Assembly: GCF_000293805.1 (NCBI RefSeq)
Contig: NZ_AMBZ01000008.1
Coordinates: 1-64,000, forward strand
DNA: 64,000 nucleotides
Reading direction: 5' to 3'
From: Paenibacillus alvei DSM 29
Lineage (GTDB): Bacteria; Bacillota; Bacilli; Paenibacillales; Paenibacillaceae
Shown one piece after another: positions 41,693-51,521 of this stretch; position 1 is the first letter of the stretch; each line of letters starts with the position of its first letter. Under the pieces are notes generated by a model, which saw nothing but the letters and a program-made list of their open reading frames with translations, was not told where the DNA came from and did not search any database. Made by a program: the position numbers and the translations under genes.

Positions 41693-44600
41693 TTATTGAA
41701 TTTGGAGCTTGTAGTGAACATCCTCATTGGCTAACTTGTACACATATAAATGATACCGGCCAGGCTCTGCCTCGACTTGACCCTTCATCCAATTTCCATC
41801 GATATCGACAGGATACAGAACCTGCTCATTATCGCCCTCGCGGTACAATACCCAATTAACGTGTTCGCCCTGTTGCTTTTCCAATCCAATGTTCAACGAG
41901 GTTGGCTTGTCCAAGTCAATCATGAACACATCCTGCTGGTCGTCTCCTTCAAGCGTTCCATTTACCATCCGGCCTAATGGCACCGGTCCGTTAGCCATGT
42001 CAGGCGCATCATTCGGTTCAGACTCCTCAAATAAAGACACCTCTGATTCCGGCTGTTGCTGCGCTTCCGACTTAACAGACAGACGATACGACTGATCTCC
42101 ATCTGTTGCCGCATATACGTGCAAATAATAGGTTCCCGGCTCGGAAACGGATATAGAGCCAGCTAAGCTGTTCCCTTCCCTTTTAGTCGGATAGGCCTTA
42201 TAATTGTCCGGGTCAGACTCATGGAATAGCACCCAAGCTACTCCCTGTTCCTGCGCCGATTCCAATTCGATTGTCCATTCCCCTGCCTGTTTCGCGTCAA
42301 AACGATAAATATCCACCACATCATTTTTACTCAATTTACCGGAAATCGTTTTTCCTGTATCGTCGAGGCGTACAGCTTTTTTCCATGTATCGTTTGGCTC
42401 AGAATCCGCTGTATCTTGTTGATCGCCGTCTTTATCCCCATTGTTGCCTTCGTTGCCGTTTCCGGGATTGGTACCGCCATCCGGCAATTCTACATCCCCG
42501 CCGTCTGCACCTTCGGGAAGCTTGCCATCGAACACAACATCATATACAAAATTGCCTTCATCATTAACACGATAATTAGTAAAGTATGCCGTAAGCGTCT
42601 TGTATCCGTTCCATGGTTTGTCTGACAAAGCTTGCAGGAAGCCATCCGTCAACTTGTTCATCGTCTGCCAGTCTTGTTCTACTCCTGCAGAAGCACCGCC
42701 GACATAAGTGCCGCGCAGTTCGTACGACTTGAACAAGTGGGAATTACTTTTCTTAACGCTTCTGTTGCTCAGCCCAGCCAAGTTCGTGATCTCATCGTAG
42801 ATTTCAAGTTCCGGCTTTGGCTCTACTGCTTGCAAATAGTCATCAGACACAAGCGGTACCGATAATTTGTTATAGCGTGCAACCTTCTCTTCAATGGAGC
42901 GTTGATACGATTCGTTCAAGCGAGCATCACTGCTTATGGATGCGAGTTGCTGCTCATAAGCATCCCCATCATTGTTCCGGATCGCACGATGAATCCGATC
43001 CATTGCCGTGAAATCATGATGATATAAATAATCGTAAAGTGCAAAAGAATAATTATAAAACTGCCCGGATCCATATTTCGAATTTACGGTATCCGATACA
43101 GTGAAGCGCTGCCCTGGCTCATCCCTAACCAAATAGCCGACAACCGACTTGCGGGGCTGAATACCCTCCATTCGCGTGGCGCCAGCGAAGAATTCAGCTC
43201 CCCCTTCATCGAACCATTGCATGCGTCCGCCTTGATACAAAGGCCCTTGGCCAAACATGCCAGGTATCTCAAAGCGTGCTTGCAAATAATGCGTGAACTC
43301 GTGCCGGAACAACTCCTCCAAACTATAAATGCTTTGAGCTTCCGTGCGATCATATGTAGCGAAGGTACCGTCCCCTTCGATGTAAATGCCGCCGTTGTCC
43401 GTAGGATATCCGTACAAAAACCGGTTCATGTTATATTCATATGGACTGTTATAAATAACGATCGTAAGCACATCGTCCGGATTTCCTACCTCTAACGGCT
43501 TATCATTGCCGATGACCCGGTGGAATTGGGCCTTTACTTCCTTCGCCGCCCAATATAGGCGTTGAAGCTGCTCTTGGGTCAATTGGCCCCCCGCCCGAAT
43601 CACAAACTGGCCGTCATCGAACTCAACTCGCTGCGGCAAATAATGTTCCTTCCCGCGCTGCTTCAGTTCGTCTATATCAACCCGGTTGCCGTAAGCATCC
43701 TTCTCATCGTAATTATGTGCAATCTGATCGGCTGCTTCGAAATAGAGCTCCCCAAGCTTCGGCTTCGTCTGCATCACGTTCGTCAGTACCCGGTTCGCTT
43801 TCTGTGGGTCGCTATGATAATGCCCAAGCGCGCCAGAATAGGAAATCGCATTGAGGGTCAGCCATTCCTTATCCTCTGCTGTGGAACCTTCGCTCCCCAG
43901 ACGGAATAATTGCTCCAAATATCCGTCGATGTTGCCCTTGAATTCGGCCTTCTGATCCGGCTCAGTCATGCGATACATCAGAACATACCAAACACCTGGA
44001 TTACGTCGTAGAGGGCCGTTCCTGATAAGGAATCACCACCCAATTGCTCTTGTCGATCATTAAAGTCTGACAAAAGCCCGGTCAACCGGTTGACGATATA
44101 CGCATCGACCGTGACGTCAGAAATCAGATTGCCCGTTGCCGAAATAACTGAACGCTGAACTTCATTTCCCCAAGTAAAGGACGGATTATCAACAATCGCC
44201 TTCATAGCAGGCAGCATTTTCTCACGGAAATCCAGCTCATTAAGGCGACTCAGCTCCTTATTGTAGTACCCCAGGTACACACCGGAACGCAGTACCTCTA
44301 TCAGCGTTGGAATGCCTTGCGTATCCTCGGTCGTAAATCGTCTTGCGCTCTCCTCCAGCCGATCAATGAGCGCTTGCATGCGATTTTCGTCCGAATAAAA
44401 ACGACGTGTGTTCTCATTAAATTTGAATAGTTCAGGAATATTTTTCCAATCAATACTTACCAGCAAATCTGTAAGCTCCTCATACGACATCGCACTCAAG
44501 TCAGCCATGCTGTATTTGGACTGCCCTCTTATGCTCTTCAAAGCTTGAGCAGGAGGCTCCGGGATCCCTGAAGCTTCAGACTGTTCTGTCATCGGCAGCC

Positions 44601-44856
44601 TTCCTTCGATACCAAGCGGCAAATCAGATACAGAAGGATCTTGCTTTGCGATTACATTGTGAATTCCAAACTGAGCGGCATCTTCACGAACCTGTAGTCC
44701 TCGCTCCTCAGCCGCTGCGAAGCCCGCTGTACTCCCCGTCGCGACAGTGGCCGCCAATAGAATTGAAGTCCACTTCATCCATGCTCGTTGTTTCATCTGC
44801 TCTTTCATCTGTTGTTTCTTCTGTTTTTTCGTTAGTTGTTTCGTCTGTTGCTTCAT
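41693..44856 (-). CDS. Secreted M9 family collagenase-like metalloprotease, copy 1, one frameshift
   Basis: A zinc metalloprotease of the microbial collagenase family. The signal peptide has a basic Lys/Gln-rich front (MKQQTKQLTKKQKKQQ...), hydrophobic core WTSILLAATVATGSTAGFA and cut after AAA. Next come the M9 N-terminal domain, catalytic HEFTH (in LFRHEFTHYLQARFE) with the third ligand Glu in WFDEGGAEFFAGA, and two C-terminal PPC domains (from EPNDTWKKAV and ESEPNDAPDMA). Frame breaks at about 43988-43998: as written DVIQVFGMF stops, whereas the second copy reads DVIQGVGYVLMYRM. One added base gives 1,054 residues, exactly the length of copy 2. ATG 44856 was chosen because GGGGGAT lies ten bases upstream. 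Substrate in vivo is unknown; degradation of host or matrix protein is likely. Confidence 0.88.
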
Positions 44857-45228
44857 CTGCAGTCTATCCCCCATGTGTATTTGTTTACGTTCACGATTGA
44901 TGAACGATACACCTAATATCGGTTTCATACAGAGCTGCAGTCATGCATCTAAAATCCTATTTTTATTACTGCATAGCACTTTCGAATCACTCACATGTTC
45001 CCGAATTTAGGAAAATGAACATCATGTTTCATCCCTCAGAAACCTACACAAGGGCGTTTCGACTCATTTCACTATGATTGTCGAATTTTGCAAATGAAGA
45101 GGAAACCACTCTAAAAAAAGATCATACAAAATCAGTTTTCTTTTCATTTAACTAGAAGAATATCCATTGAATATATCATAAATTCCGTGGAAATGAGTTG
45201 GATTTTATCTTTTTTGGAAAAAATAATA
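44857..45228. other. Intergenic region upstream of collagenase copy 1
   Basis: No gene. It is homologous to 48986-49355, so it is part of the duplicated unit and should hold the collagenase promoter and leader. I could not fix the promoter boxes with confidence. The sequence GTCGAATTTTGCAAA is shared by both copies. Confidence 0.5.
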
Positions 45229-45247
45229 GGCAGCTCTCCGCTGCCCT
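45229..45247 (-). terminator. Terminator after the LytTR/GNAT chimera
   Basis: Stem GGCAGC/GCTGCC (45229-45234 with 45240-45245), then TATTATTTTTT on the minus strand. It lies directly after the stop of the chimeric gene and occupies the same place as the terminator at 49356 in the other copy. Confidence 0.75.
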
Positions 45248-45253
45248 ATATTA

Positions 45254-45625
45254 CTATATTAAGTTTTTCCGATAGATTCGTTTATAACCACCTTCCAGTA
45301 GCAGCGCTGATTCTACAAACTCCCAACCTTGTCTCTCGTAAAATCCAATATAATTCGTATTCAAATATAAACTGTCATATCCGAGCCGCTTTGCCTCTTG
45401 TACAACAATGCTAGATTTAGATGCACGGAAAAACTTCTTGCCCTCAACTACCTGTTCGAGCTCGTACAGCTTCTGTTTCGATTCAAACACCTTATCCCTG
45501 CAATACATAAATACTTTGTTATCCACTGATTCAAAATAGTACACATCGCTGAGCTTGATTTGGTGAATCATATCCCAGCCCATGAGCATCTTATTTTTTA
45601 CTTTTATCCGACCTATCAGACTCAT
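45254..45625 (-). CDS. LytTR DNA-binding domain fused to a truncated GNAT acetyltransferase
   Basis: 123 residues in one frame. Residues about 18-72 (MIHQIKLSDVYYFESVDNKV, VEGKKFFRASKSSIV) are a LytTR-type DNA-binding domain of response-regulator kind, cut off before its last strands. From residue about 74 (VQEAKRLGYDSLYLNTNY) to the end (GGYKRIYRKNLI) the sequence is the C-terminal third of the acetyltransferase found intact at 49384, without its acetyl-CoA binding motif. The join lies at the edge of the collagenase tandem duplication, so the gene was probably made by that event. It cannot be an active acetyltransferase; DNA binding is possible but unproven. The start codon is uncertain. Confidence 0.75.
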   Translation of the reverse strand: MSLIGRIKVKNKMLMGWDMIHQIKLSDVYYFESVDNKVFMYCRDKVFESKQKLYELEQVVEGKKFFRASKSSIVVQEAKRLGYDSLYLNTNYIGFYERQGWEFVESALLLEGGYKRIYRKNLI

Positions 45626-45733
45626 GATTTCATCATTGACTTCATGACATCATATAATAATCTCTTCTTCCTAACCTAAAGGCAGATTGAATCGTTCCAT
45701 GCTTCCCCCTTCAAAGCAAACGCTTGATAAACG

Positions 45734-45770
45734 AAAAAAGCGTGCCGCTCAATTAAGAGTGACACGCTTT
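45734..45770 (-). terminator. Terminator after second collagenase gene
   Basis: Hairpin AAAGCGTG...CACGCTTT (arms about 45737-45751 and 45756-45770) followed by a run of T on the minus strand. It is nearly identical to the terminator at 41621, showing that the duplicated unit includes it. It lies 50 bp downstream of the collagenase stop. Confidence 0.82.
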
Positions 45771-45821
45771 GCCGTTAACGACAGCCGTATATGGAACCGA
45801 CTGACAGCATTTGAAATTATA

Positions 45822-48800
45822 TTATTGAATTTCGAGCTTGTAACGAACATCCTCATCGGCAAATTTATACACATACAAATGATACCGTCCAGGCTCCGCC
45901 TTCACTTCACCCTTCATCCAATTTCCGTCCATATCAACAGGATACAGAACCTGCTCATTATCGCCTTCACGGTACAATACCCAATTTACGTGTTCGCCCT
46001 GCTGCTTTTCCAATCCAATGTTCAACGAGGTTGGCTGGTCCAAGTCAATCATGAACACATCCTGCTGGTCGTCTCCTTCAAGCGTTCCATTTACCATCCG
46101 GCCTAATGGCACCGGTCCGTTAGCCATATCAGGCGCATCATTCGGTTCAGACTCCTCAAATAAAGACACCTCTGATTCCGGCTGTTGCTGCGCTTCCGAC
46201 TTAACAGACAGACGATACGACTGATCTCCATCTGTTGCCGCATATACGTGCAAATAATAGGTTCCCGGCTCGGAAACGGATATAGAGCCAGCTAAGCTGT
46301 TCCCTTCCCTTTTAGTCGGATAGGCCTTATAATTGTCCGGGTCAGACTCATGGAATAGCACCCAAGCTACTCCCTGTTCCTGCGCCGATTCCAATTCGAT
46401 CGTCCATTCCCCTGCCTGTTTCGCGTCAAAACGATAAATATCCAGCGCATCTTTATTACTCAATTTACCGGAAATCGTTTTTCCTGTATCGTCGAGGCGC
46501 ACAGCTTTTTTCCATGTGTCGTTTGGCTCACGATCCGCTGTATCTTGTTGATCGCCGCCTTTATCCCCACTGTTGCCTTCGTTGCCGTTTCCGGGATTGG
46601 TGCCGCCGTCCGGCAAACCTACATCCCCGCCGTCTGCACCTTCTGGAAGCTTACCATTGAACACAACATCATAAACGAAATTGCCTTCATCATTAACACG
46701 ATAATTAGTAAAGTATGCCGTAAGCGTTTTGTATCCGTTCCATGGTTTGTCTGACAAAGCTTGCAGGAAGCCATCCGTCAACTTGTTCATCGTCTGCCAG
46801 TCTTGTTCTACTCCTGCAGAAGCCCCCCCGACATAAGTGCCGCGCAGCTCGTACGATTTGAACAAGCCAGAATTACTTTTCTTAACGCTTCTGTTGCTCA
46901 GCCCAGCCAAGTTCGTGATCTCATCGTAGATTTCAAGTTCCGGCTTCGGCTCTACTGCTTGCATATAGTCGTCAGACACAAGCGGTACCGATAATTCGTC
47001 ATAGCGTGCAACCTTCTCTTCAATGGAGCGTTGATACGATTCGTTCAAGCGCGCATCATCGCTTATGGATGTGAGCTGCTTCTCATAAGCATCCCCATCA
47101 TTGTTCCGGATCGCACGATGAATCCGATCCATAGCCGTGAAATCATGATGATATAAATAATCGTATAGTGCAAAAGAATAATTATAAAATTGCCATGATC
47201 CATATTTCGAGTTTACGGTATCCGAAACAGTGTAGCGCTGCCCCGGCTCGTCAGCAACCAAATAGCCGACAACCGACTTGCGGGGCTGAATACCCTCCAT
47301 TCGCGTGGCGCCAGCGAAGAATTCAGCTCCCCCTTCATCGAACCATTGCATGCGTCCGCCTTGATACAACGGCCCTTGGCCAAACATGCCAGGTATCTCA
47401 TAGCGTGCTTGCAAGTAATGGGTGAACTCGTGCCGGAACAACTCCTCTAAACTATAAATGCTCTGTTCTTCCGTGCGATCATACGTAAAGAAAGTACCGT
47501 CCCCTTCGATGTAAATGCCGCCGTTGTCCGTATCATATCCGTACAAAAACCGGTTCATTTTATATTCATCTGGACTGTTATAAATAACGATCGTAAGCAC
47601 ATCGTCCGGATTTCCCACCTCTAGCGGCTTATCATTGCCGATGACACGGTGGAACTGAGCCTTCACTTCTTTCGCCGCCCAATATAGGCGTTGAAGCTGC
47701 TCTTGAGTCAATTGGCCGCCGGCCCGGAACACAAACTGACCGTCATCGAATTCAACTCGCTGCGGCAAATAATGATCCTTCCCGCGTTGCTTCAATTCGT
47801 CTATATCAACCCGGTTGCATAAGCGTCCTTCTCATCGTAATTCCGTGCAATCTGATCGGCTGCTACGAAATAGAGCTCCCCAAGCTTCGGCTGCGTCTGC
47901 ATCACGTTCGTCAGTACCCGGTTCGCTTTCTGTGGGTCGCTATGATAATGCCCAAGTGCGCCGGAATAGTAAATCGCATTGCTGGTCAGCCATTTCTTAT
48001 CCTCTGCTGTGGAACCTTCGCTCCCCAGACGGAATAATTGCTCCAAATATCCGTCGATGTTGCCTTTAAATTCGGCCTTCTGATCCGGCTCAATCATGCG
48101 ATACATCAGAACATACCCAACACCCTGGATTACGTCGTAGAAGGCCTTTCCAGACAAGAAATTACCACCCAATTGCTCTTGGCGATCAGTAAAGTCTGAC
48201 AAAAGCCCAGTCAACCGGTTGACGATATACGTATCGACCGTGACGTTAGAAATCAGTCTGCCCGTTGCCGAAATAACTGAATGCTGAACTTCATTTCCCC
48301 AAGTAAAGGATGGATTATCAACAATCGCCTTTATAGCAGGCAGCATTTTCTCACGGAAATCCAGCTCATTAAGGCGACTTAGCTCCTTATTGTAATACCC
48401 CAGATACACACCGGAACGCAGTACCTCTACTAGCGTTGGAATGCCTTGCATATCCTTGGTCGTAAATTGTCTTCCGCTCTCCTCCAGCCGATCAATGATC
48501 GCTTGCATGCGATTTTCGTCCGAATAAAAACGCCGAGTATCCTCATTCAATTTGAACAGCTCGGGAATCTTTTCCCAATCGATGCTTACCAGCAGATCAG
48601 TAAGCGCCTCATACGACATTGCATTCAAATCGGCCATGCTGTATGTGGACTGTTTGCTTATGCTCTTCAAAGCCTGGGCAGGAGGCTCCGGGATCCCTGG
48701 ATCTTCAGACTGTTCTGCCATCGGCAGCCTTCCTTCGATATCAAGCGGCAAATCAGATACAGAAGGATCTTGACTTGCGATTACATTGTGAATGCCAGAT

Positions 48801-48985
48801 TGAGCTGCATCTTCGCGAACCTGCAATCCTCGCTCCTGAGCTGCTGCGAAGCTCGCTGTACTCCCCGTCGCGACAGTGGCCGCCAACAAAATCGAAGTCC
48901 ACTTCATCCATGCTCGTTGTTTCATCTGCTGTTTCATCTGTTGTTTCTTTTGTTTTTTCGTCAGTTGTTTCGTCTGTTGCTTCAT
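45822..48985 (-). CDS. Secreted M9 family collagenase-like metalloprotease, copy 2, one frameshift
   Basis: A tandem paralogue of copy 1 with the same layout: Lys/Gln-rich signal peptide (core WTSILLAATVATGSTASFA), N-terminal M9 domain, HEFTHYLQARYE zinc site, WFDEGGAEFFAGA and two PPC domains. Its frame break is at a different place, about 47817: it reads DAYATGLI and stops, whereas copy 1 reads DAYGNRVDIDELKQRG across the same point. One missing G explains it. The corrected length is 1,054 residues, equal to copy 1. ATG 48985 was chosen by the same GGGGGAT site. The start of the catalytic half at 47795 (MKQRGKDHYLP) is an artefact of the break. Confidence 0.88.
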
Positions 48986-49355
48986 CTGCAGTCTATCCCC
49001 CATGTGTATTTGTTTACGTTCACGATAGATGAACGATAAACTTAATATCGGCATCACACAGCGCTACAGTCATGCATCGATATTCCTGATTCTCTTTGAG
49101 CATAGCACTTTCGGCTCATGGAAATCTTCCCGGAATTAGGACGAAGACCATACAAAATCGTATCTCGAAAACCTTTACAAGGGCGTTTTCACCCATTTCA
49201 CCATGAATGTCGAATTTTGCAAAAAAAGAGGCAGCCACTTTAAAAAAAGAGCCTACAAAATTACTTCCTTTTCATCTAACTAGTGAAAATACCCTTTGAA
49301 TAAATCATGAATTCCGGGAATTTGAGAGGAATTTTATATTTTTTGGCAAAAATAA
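48986..49355. other. Intergenic region upstream of collagenase copy 2
   Basis: No gene. It matches 44857-45228 for most of its length and should contain the collagenase promoter. Apart from that similarity and the terminator at its right end, I see no structure in it. Confidence 0.5.
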
Positions 49356-49378
49356 AGAGCAGAGATTTCCTCTGCTCT
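49356..49378 (-). terminator. Terminator after the GNAT gene
   Basis: Perfect 9-bp stem AGAGCAGAG/CTCTGCTCT (49356-49364 with 49370-49378), loop of five, then TTATTTTTG on the minus strand, six bases after the acetyltransferase stop. Confidence 0.85.
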
Positions 49379-49383
49379 GTCAA

Positions 49384-49842
49384 TTACTGAGTTAAGTCTT
49401 TCCGATAGATTCGTTTATAACCACCGTCCAGCAACGGCGCCAATTCTTCAAACACCCACCCTTGTTTTTCATAAAACCCAATGAAATCCGTGATCAAAAA
49501 TAAGTTATCAAAACCCTGCCGCTTTGCTTCTTTTATGGCATGGTTTTGCAGTTCTGCCCCAACGCCCTGCCCTCTTGCTGCCTCCGTGACATATAAGCTT
49601 GCCATCCATGGGTATAAATCCTGACGGCATTTTAAATCATTCATCCATAGCGATACCGTTCCTACCGGCTGCCCGCACAGCAAGGCCACGAATGTCATCG
49701 GCACACGGTCAACATATACATGATGTTCCACTGCGTATTTAATCGCTTCGTATGGCTTTTCACTCGCCCATTGCTTCCACAGCCATTGGCTGACTTGCTC
49801 CAGTAAATCCATTCTTTCACTTAAATTGATAATGTGCAGCAA
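49384..49842 (-). CDS. GNAT family N-acetyltransferase
   Basis: 152 residues from the proposed TTG start at 49842, which is eight bases after GGAG; an upstream ATG at 49878 would add 12 unlikely residues. The acetyl-CoA binding motif A reads LYVTEAARGQGVGAELQNHA, and the C-terminal GFYEKQGWVFEE with GGYKRIYRKDL is typical of small GNAT enzymes. The substrate is unknown. Its 3' part is the source, or the sister, of the C-terminal part of the chimera at 45254. It has its own terminator and is followed by the collagenase in the same direction. Confidence 0.88.
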   Translation of the reverse strand: MLHIINLSERMDLLEQVSQWLWKQWASEKPYEAIKYAVEHHVYVDRVPMTFVALLCGQPVGTVSLWMNDLKCRQDLYPWMASLYVTEAARGQGVGAELQNHAIKEAKRQGFDNLFLITDFIGFYEKQGWVFEELAPLLDGGYKRIYRKDLTQ

Positions 49843-50136
49843 AATAAACTCTCCTTCACCTTTGAATGTTAGTTTCATTTGTCATATGTGATCAGTATTG
49901 CTGTTATTGGTTCATGGATGTTTTCGTTATCGTAACAAATCTACGGAATGGCGAACAACCCATATGTAACAAAAAATAAAGCAAATGAAGACGAAGCAGA
50001 AAACCATATAAAAAACAATATGCTATGCTCTGTAACAATTAGCGTTGAAAGGGTGACCATAAGCCAATGATCTACTAATCCGATTCCGTATAAGAGAACA
50101 TCGTAATCGTACATTTGCGACTTTTCTGGAGGATTA

Positions 50137-50343
50137 GTGCGGCTTTTTGATTCGTATGGAATTCCCGTTCCAAATGATTTGCGACAGTGGATTATTCATC
50201 GTATGACTCTTCTATGTGAGACATTGAGAAATGGTGCAGCCGCTGGAAATCCTGCTTTTCAAAAGATGGTTGATGAAGGACACGTAGCACACTATGAGAG
50301 TGAAATTCGGTTTGTAACCATTCATTTCGAAGATTGGAATTAG
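50137..50343 (+). CDS. Small protein of unknown function, GTG start
   Basis: 68 residues, MRLFDSYGIPVPNDLRQWII...EIRFVTIHFEDWN, slightly acidic, no signal or membrane segment. The GTG at 50137 is preceded by TGGAGGATTA, a strong ribosome binding site, and a perfect terminator follows 55 bp after the stop; both support a real gene. I do not recognise the family. The 290 bp between it and the divergent GNAT gene hold no other gene. Confidence 0.6.
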   Translation: MRLFDSYGIPVPNDLRQWIIHRMTLLCETLRNGAAAGNPAFQKMVDEGHVAHYESEIRFVTIHFEDWN

Positions 50344-50396
50344 AAGCAAATTGACTCATTTAGCCTCAGTGACAATGACACACTTAGAGGAAGGAA

Positions 50397-50433
50397 AAAA
50401 TCCCCCGCATCCAAACAACGGATGCGGGATTTT
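50397..50433 (+). terminator. Terminator after the 68-residue gene
   Basis: Perfect 9-bp stem CCCGCATCC/GGATGCGGG (50404-50412 with 50420-50428), flanked by six A and followed by ATTTT. A diverged copy of this hairpin with part of its upstream flank occurs at 51482-51518. Confidence 0.85.
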
Positions 50434-50616
50434 GCTGTTATCTGAAATGGGGGCTTTATCTTCCTAGGTAGTGCCCATTATGTTCTTCACTTTTAAATGA
50501 GATTCTATGAAATGTGTGTGTAGGCTGATTATACATAATGTATGTCCATATTACGAATAATGAGGGTGTGCGAACATTGCAAAACATGAAAATTTTATAA
50601 GTGAAGGAGTATTCAG

Positions 50617-51243
50617 ATGCAATCTCGGTCAGAATCGGATGTAAAAGGAATTGATGTATCACACTGGGAAGGAAAGATTGATTGGGAAAAGGTGAAGTTG
50701 GAAGGATTTCAATTTGCCTACGTCAAAGCATCGGAAAGTACATCAACGAAGGATCCCAATTTTTCTAGGAATGTTAAAGGCGCAAAGGAAGCAGGGTTAT
50801 TGGTTGGAGCGTATCATTTTGCTAGACCAGATAAAAACAAGGCATCCGACGAAGCCGAGCATTTTGTATCGTTTTTAACTCAATATCCAACTGATTTGTT
50901 GCCAGTTTTAGATTTAGAGGAGCCCGAAGATCCTAAAAAGATTAGTGTCACGGCACTAGTTCAATGGGTACAATCATTCATCAATGTCGTAAAAGGGAAA
51001 ACTGGGCGAGACGTAATGCTATATACAGGTAGTTGGTTCATCGATCTTTTTCAACAGTTTAATAACGCATTATCTGACCTCCCTCTATGGATTGCAAATT
51101 ACAGGACAACTTCGAGTCCGCCCGACAATGGTGGATGGACAAGATGGACGATATGGCAATATAGCGAAAAAGGAAAAGTTAGCGGAATTGATGGTGATGT
51201 TGATCTGAACGTTGCAGGTTCATTAGACGAACTTAAAGGATAA
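50617..51243 (+). CDS. GH25 family lysozyme (N-acetylmuramidase)
   Basis: 208 residues covering one GH25 domain almost end to end: GIDVSHWEGKIDW (catalytic Asp region), YVKASES, VGAYHFARP, LLPVLDLEEP (Asp and catalytic Glu in the DLE motif), YTGSWF and the C-terminal WTIWQYSEKGKVSGIDGDVDLN. It should cleave the beta-1,4 bond between N-acetylmuramic acid and N-acetylglucosamine in peptidoglycan. ATG 50617 follows GAAGGAG. No signal peptide or cell-wall binding domain is present, so export would need a holin or another route; a phage-derived origin is possible. It is monocistronic with its own terminator. Confidence 0.92.
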   Translation: MQSRSESDVKGIDVSHWEGKIDWEKVKLEGFQFAYVKASESTSTKDPNFSRNVKGAKEAGLLVGAYHFARPDKNKASDEAEHFVSFLTQYPTDLLPVLDLEEPEDPKKISVTALVQWVQSFINVVKGKTGRDVMLYTGSWFIDLFQQFNNALSDLPLWIANYRTTSSPPDNGGWTRWTIWQYSEKGKVSGIDGDVDLNVAGSLDELKG

Positions 51244-51481
51244 AATATTTTTCTTGGGCAACAAATCACTAAGTTGATAAATGCCTGTGTTCGTTTTCGC
51301 TTGAAAAATAGTCACTATTCAAATAGATTGACCCGTGTAGCATTTTTCAATACCGTTAATAGTTATAATCGGAATGTCAATTGGGCATTCAATCAAAGGA
51401 AGCAAACTTGGCTCGGCCAAGGATTTGTTTCTTTTTGTTTTTGCAATCACACACTGGCAATGATACATTTTGATGAAGGAG

Positions 51482-51518
51482 AAAAATCCCGCATCCGAAC
51501 AATGGACGCGGGATTTTT
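51482..51518. terminator. Shared terminator between converging lysozyme and chitosanase genes
   Basis: Stem CCCGCATCC/GGACGCGGG (51488-51496 with 51504-51512, one mismatch), flanked by AAAAAT and ATTTTT, so it can act on both strands. It lies four bases from the chitosanase stop and 240 bp after the lysozyme stop. Confidence 0.82.
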
Positions 51519-51521
51519 GAC

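Noticed and set aside
44646..49039. Plus-strand frames across both collagenase signal-peptide regions, up to 197 residues
   Set aside because: They occur in both copies because the DNA is duplicated; hydrophobic and Ser-rich content comes from reading the Lys/Gln repeat backwards.
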